Source of the DNA: Mesorhizobium sp. B2-3-4
GTDB taxonomy: Bacteria; Pseudomonadota; Alphaproteobacteria; Rhizobiales; Rhizobiaceae
DNA: 64,000 nucleotides
Assembly (NCBI RefSeq): GCF_006442315.1
Contig: NZ_VFVY01000002.1
Span: forward strand, 124,001-188,000
Reading direction: 5' to 3'
The position numbers and the translations under genes are program-made. The notes under the pieces were generated by a model that ran no database searches, was not told the origin of the DNA, and worked only from the letters and a program-made list of their open reading frames with translations. This document shows, piece by piece, positions 26,506-35,106 of this stretch. Every line of letters starts with the position of its first letter. Within the stretch, counting starts at the first letter, position 1.

Positions 26506-27534
26506 ATGCTCTGGTCCAAGTCAATCCTGTTCGCGTCAGCCGCCATGCTGGCGCTCGGTGCCGCCGCCCATGCCGAGAACATGCCCAAGCGCATCGGCTA
26601 CGTCACCAACTACGCCACCCATGAGTGGTATCAGAACGTCATCAAGGGCATGAAGGCTCACGGCAAGGAACTCGGCATCGAGGTCGAGGTGCAGGATGCC
26701 AATCTCGATATCGCCAAGCAGGTCGCGGCCGCCGAGGACTTCATCGCCAAGGGCGTCGACGTGCTGATCATCACGCCGGTGAACGAGGAAGGCGTGGTGC
26801 CGCTATTGCGCCAGGCCAAGGCCGCCAACGTCCCGGTGGTGCTTGAAGGCAACCCGGTCAAGGGCATGACCACGATGGTCGCTATCTGCGACTACGACAC
26901 CGGCTACATGTCAGGCGTCGAAGCCGGCAAATACGCCAAGGAGAAACTGGGCGGCGTCGCCAAGGTGATGAATGTCGGCCTGCCGCTGCTGTCGGCGACC
27001 GTGCTGCGCTCGCATGGTTTCATGGACGGGCTCAAGACCATCATCCCCGATGCGGTCATGGTCCATGACCTCGACGGCGGCGGCAATCCCGACCGTGCGC
27101 TCGAAGTCTCTTCGGCCGCACTTGCCAAGAATGCCGACATCAACATCATCTACGGCATCAACGACTCGTCCTCGCTTGGCGGCCTGCAAGCCTGGAAGGC
27201 GGCGGGCAAGTCGCAGGACGGCCTGTTGACGGTTGGCACCGGCGGTGAGGGCCTCGCCTTCATCAACGCGATGCAGAACGAGCCGTCCTACCGTATCGAG
27301 GCCGCGATGTTCCCGGAAAAGGAAGGGTTCACCGCCATCGACGCGGCGGTCAAGCTCTTCAACAACGAGGAAGTGCCCGAGCATATCGTCAGCCCGACCG
27401 CGCCGATGAACGGCGACGACTGGAAGAAGTACTACGACTATGACGGCACCACACGCACCATCAAATGGGATGCCGTCAACGCGCTGCAGCCGCCGGCGAA
27501 GTGCATGAAGACCTCCGCCGACCTGAAGCAATAA
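26506..27534 (+). CDS. Periplasmic sugar-binding protein, CUT2 (ribose-type) ABC importer
   Basis: The 342-residue precursor has a signal peptide (MLWSKSILFASAAMLALGAA, likely cut after AHA) and a Periplasmic_Binding_4 fold typical of RbsB relatives: AAEDFIAKGVDVLIITPVNE, then NVPVVLEGNPV and YGINDSSSLGGLQAW. GGGAGAAGAAA precedes its ATG. It delivers a small sugar, polyol or related ligand to the permeases encoded next. A strong hairpin follows its stop codon (27543-27579). The ligand is not determinable from sequence. Confidence 0.9.
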   Translation: MLWSKSILFASAAMLALGAAAHAENMPKRIGYVTNYATHEWYQNVIKGMKAHGKELGIEVEVQDANLDIAKQVAAAEDFIAKGVDVLIITPVNEEGVVPLLRQAKAANVPVVLEGNPVKGMTTMVAICDYDTGYMSGVEAGKYAKEKLGGVAKVMNVGLPLLSATVLRSHGFMDGLKTIIPDAVMVHDLDGGGNPDRALEVSSAALAKNADINIIYGINDSSSLGGLQAWKAAGKSQDGLLTVGTGGEGLAFINAMQNEPSYRIEAAMFPEKEGFTAIDAAVKLFNNEEVPEHIVSPTAPMNGDDWKKYYDYDGTTRTIKWDAVNALQPPAKCMKTSADLKQ

Positions 27535-27542
27535 CGCCTGAC

Positions 27543-27579
27543 GGCACTGCCCTTCCCGTGACGCGGGAAGGGCAGTGCC
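27543..27579 (+). other. Strong hairpin after binding-protein gene
   Basis: GGCACTGCCCTTCCCG (27543-27558) pairs perfectly over 16 bp with the complementary sequence at 27564-27579 around a 5-base loop. No U-tract follows, so it is unlikely to be a simple terminator. Hairpins just after a binding-protein gene commonly protect its mRNA and lift its expression over the permease genes. Confidence 0.7.
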
Positions 27580-27600
27580 AGTGGTCTGGAATGGACTGAA

Positions 27601-28584
27601 ATGAGCGAGCTTACACACGCCTCCGCGCCGAAGCGCTTTATCGGCGGCCAGCTGCTGGGCAGCAGCCAGCTCGTGCTGGGCGTCATCCTGGCGGTGCTGT
27701 GCATCGCCATCTCGATCGCGGCGCCACAGTTCTATTCGGAGGCCAACATCATCGCCATTTTGCGTCAGTGCGCGCTGGTGCTGATCGTCGCCTCGGGCAT
27801 GACCATGCTCATCATCACCGCCGAGGTCGACCTGTCGGTCGGCGCTTCGCTCGCCTTTGTCGGATGCATCGGCATGGCGGTGCTGAATTCCACCCACAGC
27901 CTCGCGCTCGGCATGCTGGCGGCGCTCGCCTTTGCCGGCGGGGTCGGTCTGTTCAACGGCCTGGTCGTCACCAGGCTCAGGGTGAACTCGTTGATCGCCA
28001 CCATCGGTACGATGATGATGCTGCAGGGCGGCGTCTATCTGTTCACGCGCGAGGCGGTGCAGAACCACAATCAGCTCGCGAGCTTCACCGATCTCGGCGC
28101 CGGCTATGCCGGTCCTGTACCGGTTCCGGTTATCCTGGCGGCGCTGATCTTCGTGGTCGCCTATGTGACGCTGCGCTTCACCACGCTTGGCCGCTACCTC
28201 TATGCGGTCGGCGCCAACGAAAAGGCGGTGCGCCTGTCGGGCATACGCTCGGAGCGCCTCAAGCTGTTCGCCTTCATCGTCACCGGCCTGTGCGTCGGCG
28301 TTGCCGGCATGATTCTGTCGTCGCTGATGAATGCCGGCCAGCCGACCGCCGGCCGCGGCTTCGAACTGACCGTCATCGCCGCCGTCATCCTCGGCGGCAC
28401 CAGCCTGCTCGGTGGGCGCGGCTCGCTGTTCGGCACCTTGCTCGGCGTGCTGGTGCTGAAGGTGATCGACAACGGCATCATCATCCTCGGCTGGAACCAG
28501 GACCTGCAGATGGTGGTGCCCGGCATCGTCATCATTCTGGCGACCTATCTCGACATCATCCGGAACAGAGCCAATGTCCGTTGA
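27601..28584 (+). CDS. CUT2 ABC transporter permease (RbsC-like), first copy
   Basis: The 327-residue inner-membrane protein has about ten hydrophobic segments. It carries RbsC-family features: NIIAILRQCALVLIVASGMTM, then ITAEVDLSVGASLAFVG, and the C-terminal LGGTSLLGGRGSLFGT. It probably forms a heterodimer with the second permease of the cassette (30111-31106). Its last bases overlap the ATPase gene start (28574). It lies 66 bp after the binding-protein gene, separated by the hairpin. Confidence 0.9.
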   Translation: MSELTHASAPKRFIGGQLLGSSQLVLGVILAVLCIAISIAAPQFYSEANIIAILRQCALVLIVASGMTMLIITAEVDLSVGASLAFVGCIGMAVLNSTHSLALGMLAALAFAGGVGLFNGLVVTRLRVNSLIATIGTMMMLQGGVYLFTREAVQNHNQLASFTDLGAGYAGPVPVPVILAALIFVVAYVTLRFTTLGRYLYAVGANEKAVRLSGIRSERLKLFAFIVTGLCVGVAGMILSSLMNAGQPTAGRGFELTVIAAVILGGTSLLGGRGSLFGTLLGVLVLKVIDNGIIILGWNQDLQMVVPGIVIILATYLDIIRNRANVR

Positions 28585-30106
28585 TTTCCTGCATCCCGGC
28601 GAAGGCGCCGCCGTCGACAAGGACGTGCCGGCGCTGGAACTGCGCGGCATCGACAAGCGCTTCCCCGGCGTGGTGGCGCTCGACAATGTCGACTTCACGC
28701 TGGAGCCTGGCAAGATCCATGCGCTGATGGGCGAGAACGGCGCCGGCAAGTCGACGCTGATCAAGATCATGGCCGGCGTCTATGGCAAGGATGCCGGCAC
28801 CATCCGCATGCGCGGACGCGAGGTCGACATCAAGTCGCCGCGCGACAGCCTGAAACAGGGCATCAAGGTCGTCTTTCAGGAAATCGCCTTGATCTCCGAA
28901 TTCACCGTTGCCGAGAACATCTTCCTGGAGGGCTATCCGACCGGCAAAACGGGCTCGATCGACTGGAAGAAAATCCGCGCCGAGTCGGCCGCTTTGTTCA
29001 ATCGTATAGGCTTCAACGTCGATCCGGCGGCGCGCACGGGATCGTTGCCTGTCAGCCAACAGCAGATGGTCGAGATCGCCCGCGCGCTCGCCCATGAAGC
29101 CCGTGTCGTGGTGATGGACGAGCCGACCTCCTCGCTGACGCCGAACGAGGTGTCGTTGCTGTTCACCGTCATCCGCCGGCTGGCCAACCTCGGCATCGCG
29201 GTGGTCTATGTCAGCCACAAGCTCGACGAAGTGTTCGAGATCGCCGATACGGTCACCGTGCTTCGCGACGGCCGCCACATATCGACGAAACCGATCGGCG
29301 AACACACCAACGACACGCTGATCCAGGACATGATCGGCCGCCGCATCGACAACCTGTTTCCCCGCCAGCGCGGCGCCGCGGGCAGCAAAATCGCCTTGTC
29401 GGTGGACAGGCTCAGCACAGCCAAGAAGTTGAGCGAGGTGTCCTTCGAGGCACGCGCCGGCGAGGTGCTGGGCTTCTTCGGCCTGATGGGCGCGGGGCGC
29501 ACCGAACTCGCCAAGGCGATCGTCGGCTACGACCCGATCACCGCGGGCACGATCAGCGTCGACGGCCAGCGCCTCGCACCGCACGATACGCGCACCGGCG
29601 TCAGGCTCGGCATCGGCCTGCTCACCGAGGATCGCAAGAGCGAAGGGCTGATGGGCGAACTGCCCGTCTACCAGAATGCCAGCCTGGCTTCGCTGGGCGC
29701 CTTCGCGCGCCTGGGGTTCGTCGACAAGGCGAAAGAGCACAAGGCCGTGCAGGACTATGTCGACCGCTTCCGCATCAAGACGCCCAGCCTGTTCCAGCAG
29801 GTGAAGAACCTGTCGGGCGGCAACCAGCAGAAAGTGCTGATCTCGCGCTGGCTGATGCGCGGCCTCAAGGTAATCGTCGTCGACGAGCCGACGCGCGGCA
29901 TCGACGTCGGCGCCAAGTCTGAAATCTTCGCATTGATCGACCGCCTCGCCGGCGAAGGCCTGGCGGTCGTGATGATGACGTCCGAGATGCCGGAACTGCT
30001 CGGCCTCGCCGACCGGATCGCGGTGATGTGCGAGGGCCGTTTGACCGCGATCATGACGCGCGACGAAGCCACGCAGGAAAAGATCCTCAATGCGGCGATC
30101 GGATGA
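28574..30106 (+). CDS. CUT2 ABC transporter ATP-binding protein (RbsA/MglA-like)
   Basis: The 510-residue double ATPase has an intact first nucleotide-binding domain: Walker A GENGAGKSTL near residue 56 and a variant signature VSQQQMVEIARAL. The second domain has the degenerate Walker A typical of the RbsA/MglA group (GLMGAGRTEL) and signature LSGGNQQKV. It powers uptake through the two flanking permeases. It overlaps the first permease gene by 11 bases and precedes the second by 4, so the whole set is one operon. Confidence 0.92.
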   Translation: MSVDFLHPGEGAAVDKDVPALELRGIDKRFPGVVALDNVDFTLEPGKIHALMGENGAGKSTLIKIMAGVYGKDAGTIRMRGREVDIKSPRDSLKQGIKVVFQEIALISEFTVAENIFLEGYPTGKTGSIDWKKIRAESAALFNRIGFNVDPAARTGSLPVSQQQMVEIARALAHEARVVVMDEPTSSLTPNEVSLLFTVIRRLANLGIAVVYVSHKLDEVFEIADTVTVLRDGRHISTKPIGEHTNDTLIQDMIGRRIDNLFPRQRGAAGSKIALSVDRLSTAKKLSEVSFEARAGEVLGFFGLMGAGRTELAKAIVGYDPITAGTISVDGQRLAPHDTRTGVRLGIGLLTEDRKSEGLMGELPVYQNASLASLGAFARLGFVDKAKEHKAVQDYVDRFRIKTPSLFQQVKNLSGGNQQKVLISRWLMRGLKVIVVDEPTRGIDVGAKSEIFALIDRLAGEGLAVVMMTSEMPELLGLADRIAVMCEGRLTAIMTRDEATQEKILNAAIG

Positions 30107-30110
30107 GACC

Positions 30111-31106
30111 ATGAGCCTTGCCAATATTGCGTCCGCAAAAGCCCAGCCCTCCTTGCTGGCGCGGCTCTTTGCCAGGCAGGAGCTGGCATTGTTCGTCTGC
30201 CTCGTCCTGGTGCTGGTCTTCTTCTCCGTCACGGTCGAGAATTTCTTCTCCGTGCGCAACATGACCAACGTGCTCGGCCAGGCCTCGCTAGCGCTCACCG
30301 CCGGCATAGGCTGCGCCATCGTCTTCATTTCCGGTGAGGTCGACATCTCGATCGGATCGCTGCTGGCGACCATCGCGCTGCCGCTCATCATCATCATGAA
30401 CGACACCAATTCGCTGCTGCTCGGCGTCGGCGGTGCGTTGTTGTTCGGCCTGATCATCGGTGTGGTGAACGGCTATCTCACCGCCTATGCCGGCATAAAC
30501 TCGCTGATCGTGACACTGGGCACGATGTTCATCATGCGTGGCGGCGTCTATCTCTACACCGGCCAGCGCGCGATTCCCGATAACACCAGCCTCGACAGCT
30601 TCATCGCGCTGTCGGATGGCCGGCTCTTCAACGTCATCCCCTATTCGGCGGTCATCGCGATCGTCCTGCTCGCCGCCTTCGGTTACATGATGCAGCACCG
30701 TCCGTTCGGCCGGCAGATCTATGCCGTGGGCGGCAACCAGGAAGTGGCGCGTCTGGCCGGCTACGACGTGCGTCGCGTCAAGTTCATCTGCTTCATCATC
30801 AGCGCACTGCTGGCGACGGTTGCCGGTATTATCCTCGCCGCGCGCGTCGGCTCGGCACAGCATACGGCAGGGCTCAATTTCGAATTCCAGGTCGTCGCCG
30901 CGACGGTGCTCGGCGGGGTCAGCCTCGCCGGCGGCATAGGCAGCCTGACCGGCATGGCCCTCGGCGTCCTGATCCTGCAATTCCTGTCCAACGGCCTGCG
31001 CGGACTTGGCCTGCCGACGGAATGGCAACTTGTCATCACCGGCATGATCATCATCGCCGCCGTCGCCTTCGACGAGGCGAAACGCCGGCGCGCGAACGGA
31101 GGCTGA
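30111..31106 (+). CDS. CUT2 ABC transporter permease (RbsC-like), second copy
   Basis: The 331-residue membrane protein has the same architecture as the first permease: NMTNVLGQASLALTAGIG, then ISGEVDISIGSLLATIA, GTMFIMRGGVYLYTGQRA, and the C-terminal LGGVSLAGGIGSLTG. ATG at 30111 is used; an in-frame upstream ATG at 30090 lies within the ATPase gene. It lies one base before the SDR gene. Two unlike permeases suggest a heterodimeric channel, as in several rhizobial CUT2 importers. Confidence 0.9.
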   Translation: MSLANIASAKAQPSLLARLFARQELALFVCLVLVLVFFSVTVENFFSVRNMTNVLGQASLALTAGIGCAIVFISGEVDISIGSLLATIALPLIIIMNDTNSLLLGVGGALLFGLIIGVVNGYLTAYAGINSLIVTLGTMFIMRGGVYLYTGQRAIPDNTSLDSFIALSDGRLFNVIPYSAVIAIVLLAAFGYMMQHRPFGRQIYAVGGNQEVARLAGYDVRRVKFICFIISALLATVAGIILAARVGSAQHTAGLNFEFQVVAATVLGGVSLAGGIGSLTGMALGVLILQFLSNGLRGLGLPTEWQLVITGMIIIAAVAFDEAKRRRANGG

Positions 31107-31107
31107 C

Positions 31108-31893
31108 ATGGCTCGTCTTGAAGGCAAAACCGCCGTCATCACCGGTGCGGCCGACGGTATCGGCCATACGATCGCACAGGCGATGGCGCGCGAAGGGGCG
31201 CACGTGTTCCTGGGCGATATCGCCGACAAGGCCGGTGAGGATTTCGCGGCGGCACTTCGGGCCGCCGGTCATCAGGCCGACTACCTGCATTGCGATGTCT
31301 CGCTCGAGGCCGACATATCAGGTTTGATCGACAGCGCCGTCAGCAAGACGGGGCGGCTCGACATCCTGGTCAACAATGCCGCCATCGCCATTGGCGGCAT
31401 GCCGGTGCACGAAATGACCGACGAGCAATGGCACCGGCTGATCGCGGTCAACCTGACCAGCGTGTTTCGCGGCTGCAAATACGCGCTGCCGCACATGATC
31501 GCGCAAAAATCCGGCTCGATCATCAACATGGCCTCGGCGCAGGGCCATATCGGCCTCGACGGCTGGACAGCCTATGCCGGCGCCAAGGGCGCGGTGATGT
31601 CGATGACACGCCAGATGGCGGTCGAGTTCGGACCGATGAACATCCGCGTCAATTCGATCTCGCCCGGCACCATCAACACGCCGATGAACGACAAGCTGAT
31701 CAGGGAGATCGGCGGCAACCTCGCCAAGGCCTGGGTCAAGATGCATCCGCTCGGCCGCATCGGTGAACCGTCCGAGGTCGCCGAGGCCGCCGTCTATCTC
31801 GCCTCCGATGCCGCCGGTTTCACCACCGGCACAGACCTGCGTGTCGATGGCGGGCTGACGGCCGCGCCACGCTACGTTCCCGACCTGCTTTGA
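31108..31893 (+). CDS. SDR family oxidoreductase of the CUT2/CoA cassette
   Basis: The 261-residue SDR has TGAADGIG at 12-19, NNAA at 89-92, Ser143, and Tyr156/Lys160 (YAGAK). It ends with the dimer motif LRVDGGLTAAP. It lies one base after the permease gene and 21 bp before the CaiB-type gene. It is the only clear redox enzyme between uptake and CoA chemistry, so it probably oxidises the imported sugar or polyol, or reduces a CoA-bound intermediate. GGCTGACATG supplies the start context. Confidence 0.88.
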   Translation: MARLEGKTAVITGAADGIGHTIAQAMAREGAHVFLGDIADKAGEDFAAALRAAGHQADYLHCDVSLEADISGLIDSAVSKTGRLDILVNNAAIAIGGMPVHEMTDEQWHRLIAVNLTSVFRGCKYALPHMIAQKSGSIINMASAQGHIGLDGWTAYAGAKGAVMSMTRQMAVEFGPMNIRVNSISPGTINTPMNDKLIREIGGNLAKAWVKMHPLGRIGEPSEVAEAAVYLASDAAGFTTGTDLRVDGGLTAAPRYVPDLL

Positions 31894-31914
31894 AACGATG
31901 AAACGAGACCTGAA

Positions 31915-33120
31915 ATGAACAAGGCCCTCGAAGGCGTCCGTATCCTCGATTTCAGCCATCTGCTGCAGGGGCCGTTCGCCACGCAACTGCTGGGCGACAT
32001 GGGCGCCGATGTCATCAAGATCGAGCGCGCCGGCGCCGGCGACATGTTTCGTGGCATGACCTTTTTCGCCAAATGGGTCGGCGGTTCCGAGAGCCCGAAT
32101 TTCCTTGCCTGGAACCGCAACAAGCGCTCGATCGCGCTCAACCTGAAAAGCCGCAAGGTACACGCCATCATCATGGAGATGGCCAAGAGCGCCGATGTCG
32201 TCGTGCAGAATTTTCGCCCCGGCGTGCTGGCCAAGCTCGGCTATGGCTATGACGACTTCAAGGCCGTCAATTCGCGCATCATCTACTGCTCGGGGTCGGG
32301 CTATGGCGAGGAAGGGCCCTATGTCGAGCGCCCCGGCCAGGACATGCTGATCCAGGGTCTCGCCGGCCTGATCGCCAACACCGGTCGCGGTGACCAGGCG
32401 CCGGTTCCAGCGGGTGCGGGCCTTGCCGACCAGATCGGCGCCATGAACATGGTCTACGGCATCCTGTCGGCGCTCTATTATCGCGAGAAGACCGGCAAGG
32501 GCCAGAAGATCGAGGTCAATCTGCTCGCCGGACTCTTGGCGCACCTCAACCAGGAATATGTCGCCGTGCTCAATCTCGGCGAGGACTTCGTGCGGCCGAA
32601 TTCCGGTATCGGCCATCCCGGCATGCAGGCGCCGTTCGGCATCTACGAGACAAAGGACGGCGGCTACGTGTCGATCGCCATGAGCCCGTTCAAGACGCTG
32701 TACGAGGTTCTGCAGGCGCCGGGGCTTGCCGTCTACGACGACCTCAAGACCTTGTTCGACAAGCGTGACGAGGTGTTCGAAAGGGTCAATGCCGAGACGA
32801 AAAAGTTCGGCACGCATGACCTGCTGGGGCGATTGCTTGCCGCCGACATCTGGTGCGCCGAGGTGAAGGATATCAGGCGTGCGGCGGAAGATCCGCAGGT
32901 CACGCATATGGGCATGATCACCAGCTACGATCACCCGCGCGGCGGCAAGGTGCGGGTGGTGGCGCCAGCGGTCAGGATGAGCGAGACGCCGGCGACCATC
33001 GAACGGCCCGCGCCGCTGGTCGGCCAGCATGGCCGCGAGATCCTGGCCGAGTTCGGCCTGTCGAAGGAAGAGATCGCGGCCCTCGAAGCGTCGGGCGACA
33101 TGACCGTGGACGCAGCCTGA
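31915..33120 (+). CDS. CaiB/BaiF-family CoA-transferase homologue lacking the nucleophilic Asp
   Basis: The 401-residue protein has family III CoA-transferase landmarks: GVRILDFSHLLQGPFATQLLGD at the start, NRNKRSIALNLKS near 67, and YCSGSGYGEEGPY near 124. The catalytic Asp of the family (formyl-CoA transferase Asp169) would fall in KGQKIEVNLLAGLL. There, by eye, Ala205 occupies that position. If so, CoA transfer through an aspartyl anhydride is impossible and another activity is likely. AMACR-type relatives use other residues, and Asp172 could be one. It belongs to a tight operon with the enoyl-CoA hydratase. Confidence 0.8.
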   Translation: MNKALEGVRILDFSHLLQGPFATQLLGDMGADVIKIERAGAGDMFRGMTFFAKWVGGSESPNFLAWNRNKRSIALNLKSRKVHAIIMEMAKSADVVVQNFRPGVLAKLGYGYDDFKAVNSRIIYCSGSGYGEEGPYVERPGQDMLIQGLAGLIANTGRGDQAPVPAGAGLADQIGAMNMVYGILSALYYREKTGKGQKIEVNLLAGLLAHLNQEYVAVLNLGEDFVRPNSGIGHPGMQAPFGIYETKDGGYVSIAMSPFKTLYEVLQAPGLAVYDDLKTLFDKRDEVFERVNAETKKFGTHDLLGRLLAADIWCAEVKDIRRAAEDPQVTHMGMITSYDHPRGGKVRVVAPAVRMSETPATIERPAPLVGQHGREILAEFGLSKEEIAALEASGDMTVDAA

Positions 33121-33122
33121 TC

Positions 33123-33911
33123 ATGCGCGCCTACCAGACGCTCACCGTAGAAACCACCGGCCGCGTCGCGGTCGTCACCTTCCGCCGCGCCGACCAGCTC
33201 AATGCCATGAACCGGCTGATGCAAGGCGAGATCACGGAGGCCTTCGAGGCGCTGTCGCACGACGAAGGCATCGGTGCGATCGTGGTGACAGGCGAGGGGC
33301 GCGGTTTCATGGCCGGCGCCGACATCAAGGAATATGCCGCGCAGACCGGTCCGGAGTTCGACACGTTCCAGGCCGCCGGGACGCGCATGTACGCGGCGAT
33401 CGAGAACAACCGCAAGCCGGTGATCGCGGCGGTCAACGGCTTTGCCCTGGGCGGCGGCATGGAACTGGTTTTGTGCTGCGACATCGTCATCGCCAACCAG
33501 TTCGCCAAGCTCGGCCTGCCGGAGATCAAACTCGGGCTGATCCCGGGCGGCGGAGGCACGCAGCGCAGTGTCGCCAAGCTCGGCCGCAACCGCGCCAATT
33601 TCCTGCTGATGACCGGCGCCATCGTATCGGCCTCGGAATTCGTCCATGCCGGCCTGGTCAACGAGATCGTCGATGTCGACAGGCTGATGCCGCGCGCCCT
33701 GGAACTGGCCGGCATGATCGCCGCCGAACCAGCCGCTGCGATCGAAAGCCTGAAGACGCTGACGGCGCATGCCGTGTCGGGCGACCTGGCGGCCGGCCTG
33801 GCCATGGAACGCGACTTGCTCGGTCACCTCTACCGCGGTGCGATCGGCCAACGGCGGATCAGGGAGTTCGCCGAACGGAGCACCAGCAAGACGAACAAGG
33901 TGGGGTCGTGA
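33123..33911 (+). CDS. Enoyl-CoA hydratase/isomerase family protein
   Basis: The 262-residue crotonase has the oxyanion-hole stretch MAGADIKEY and both catalytic glutamates, Glu114 in FALGGGMELVL and Glu134 in LPEIKLGLIPGGGGTQR. It is therefore a real hydratase rather than a degenerate crotonase. ATG at 33123 lies two bases after the stop of the CaiB-type gene. It should add water to an alpha,beta-unsaturated acyl-CoA made by the preceding genes. Substrate unknown. The following CoA-transferase-like gene is 43 bp away. Confidence 0.9.
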   Translation: MRAYQTLTVETTGRVAVVTFRRADQLNAMNRLMQGEITEAFEALSHDEGIGAIVVTGEGRGFMAGADIKEYAAQTGPEFDTFQAAGTRMYAAIENNRKPVIAAVNGFALGGGMELVLCCDIVIANQFAKLGLPEIKLGLIPGGGGTQRSVAKLGRNRANFLLMTGAIVSASEFVHAGLVNEIVDVDRLMPRALELAGMIAAEPAAAIESLKTLTAHAVSGDLAAGLAMERDLLGHLYRGAIGQRRIREFAERSTSKTNKVGS

Positions 33912-33954
33912 ACATCGGCGATAAAGGTCTCGCGCCGTGACAGATCGGAGCGCA

Positions 33955-35106
33955 ATGTCCCTGGTCAAACCGAACCGGCGGCGCTTCACCGATGTCGAGG
34001 GGTTGGCCGCCATGGTTGACCGGGGTGACTCCCTTGGCGTCGGCGGCCACCATTTCGCCCGGCTGCCGATCGCCTTGCTGCGCGCCATAGCGCAATCAGA
34101 TGTCAGGGATTTGCACTACGTCTGCTGGGCCGGCGGCTTGCCGCTGGAATTGCTGCTCGAAGCAAACGCGGTCGCGGAAATCGACCTTTGCTTTTCCAGC
34201 CTCGACATTTTCGGCCTGCCGCCGAGGTTCCGCGCCGCCGCCGAGACCGGCGCAATCCCGGTTCGCGACTGGACGGCATTGGCCATGATCCAGGCGTTGC
34301 GGGCGGCACAGCAGAACCTGCCGTCGATGCCGTTCCAACTGCCGCTGGGATCGGACATGCTTGCGCGCGTCCCGGGGGCCGGCGCCATGCCTGATCCGGT
34401 GAGCGGAGCTGCCACCGGTTTCATCCCGCCGCTGCGGCTCGACACGTTCGTCGTCCACGCACAGCGCGCCGATGAGAGCGGCAATGTGCAGATCATCGGA
34501 CCGCGCGCCCTGGACTTCGCCATGGCCGGTGCTGCGCGCAAAGTGCTGGTCACGGTCGAGGAAATCGTCCCGGTCGGGGCGCTGCGGCGGGACGGCCGCC
34601 AGAGCATCCTGACCCGCAATCAGGTCTCAGCCATAGCGCTGGCGCCGGGCGGTGCGTATCCGGCGTCCTGCCTGCCATTCTACGTCACGGGCTATCAGGC
34701 ATTGTCGAAGGCTCTCGGCGACCGGGACACGTCGTTGACGGACAGTCTTCGCCTCCCTTCGGACGGCGTGCCGGAACTGTCTCAAGGAGCCGCGAAAGTT
34801 GCCGTTGAAACGGTCCTCGCCATGCCCGCGCTCACGCATGGCGGGAAGCAGGCCTCCGTCGATGAGATCATCTCCGCCCGCATTGCCGCCGAACTCGACA
34901 ATGGGAGCTTCGCCAGTGCCGGTGCGGTCTCGCCGCTCGCCAACGTCGCCTACCGGCTGGCCAAGGCGACGCATGCGCCGGACATGATCATCGCAACGAT
35001 GAGTTGCGGCCATCTCGACATCGCGCCGAACCCGATGATCCTGTCGCTGATCGAAAGCCTGGATTGCGAGACGGCGGTGGCGCATGCCGGCGGCGATGAC
35101 ACCTAG
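33955..35106 (+). CDS. Fused CoA-transferase/IpdAB-like protein, alpha part and first third of beta, ended by in-frame TAG
   Basis: The reading frame covers an alpha subunit (about residues 1-265, MVDRGDSLGVGGHHF then LHYVCWAGGLPLELLL) and runs into a beta-like part (ISARIAAELDNGS, then THAPDMIIATMS). It ends at TAG 35104-35106, in the middle of the beta domain; translation continues in the same frame after it (next feature). Class I CoA-transferases have a catalytic glutamate in an E-[SN]-G motif; here the corresponding stretch reads ATMSCGHLD. IpdAB steroid-ring hydrolases also lack it. ATG 33955 follows GGAG; GTG 33937 is an alternative. Confidence 0.7.
   Translation: MSLVKPNRRRFTDVEGLAAMVDRGDSLGVGGHHFARLPIALLRAIAQSDVRDLHYVCWAGGLPLELLLEANAVAEIDLCFSSLDIFGLPPRFRAAAETGAIPVRDWTALAMIQALRAAQQNLPSMPFQLPLGSDMLARVPGAGAMPDPVSGAATGFIPPLRLDTFVVHAQRADESGNVQIIGPRALDFAMAGAARKVLVTVEEIVPVGALRRDGRQSILTRNQVSAIALAPGGAYPASCLPFYVTGYQALSKALGDRDTSLTDSLRLPSDGVPELSQGAAKVAVETVLAMPALTHGGKQASVDEIISARIAAELDNGSFASAGAVSPLANVAYRLAKATHAPDMIIATMSCGHLDIAPNPMILSLIESLDCETAVAHAGGDDT

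Noticed and set aside
23181..27534. The hexuronate and CUT2/CoA cassettes as one pathway
   Set aside because: A 119-bp gap, separate regulators (FadR-type and IclR) and different chemistry suggest two neighbours, so they were kept apart.
26911..30457. Two open frames of over 600 codons on the minus strand opposite the CUT2 importer
   Set aside because: They are antisense to the importer genes, whose Walker and permease motifs are intact; the antisense products look like random GC-rich translation.
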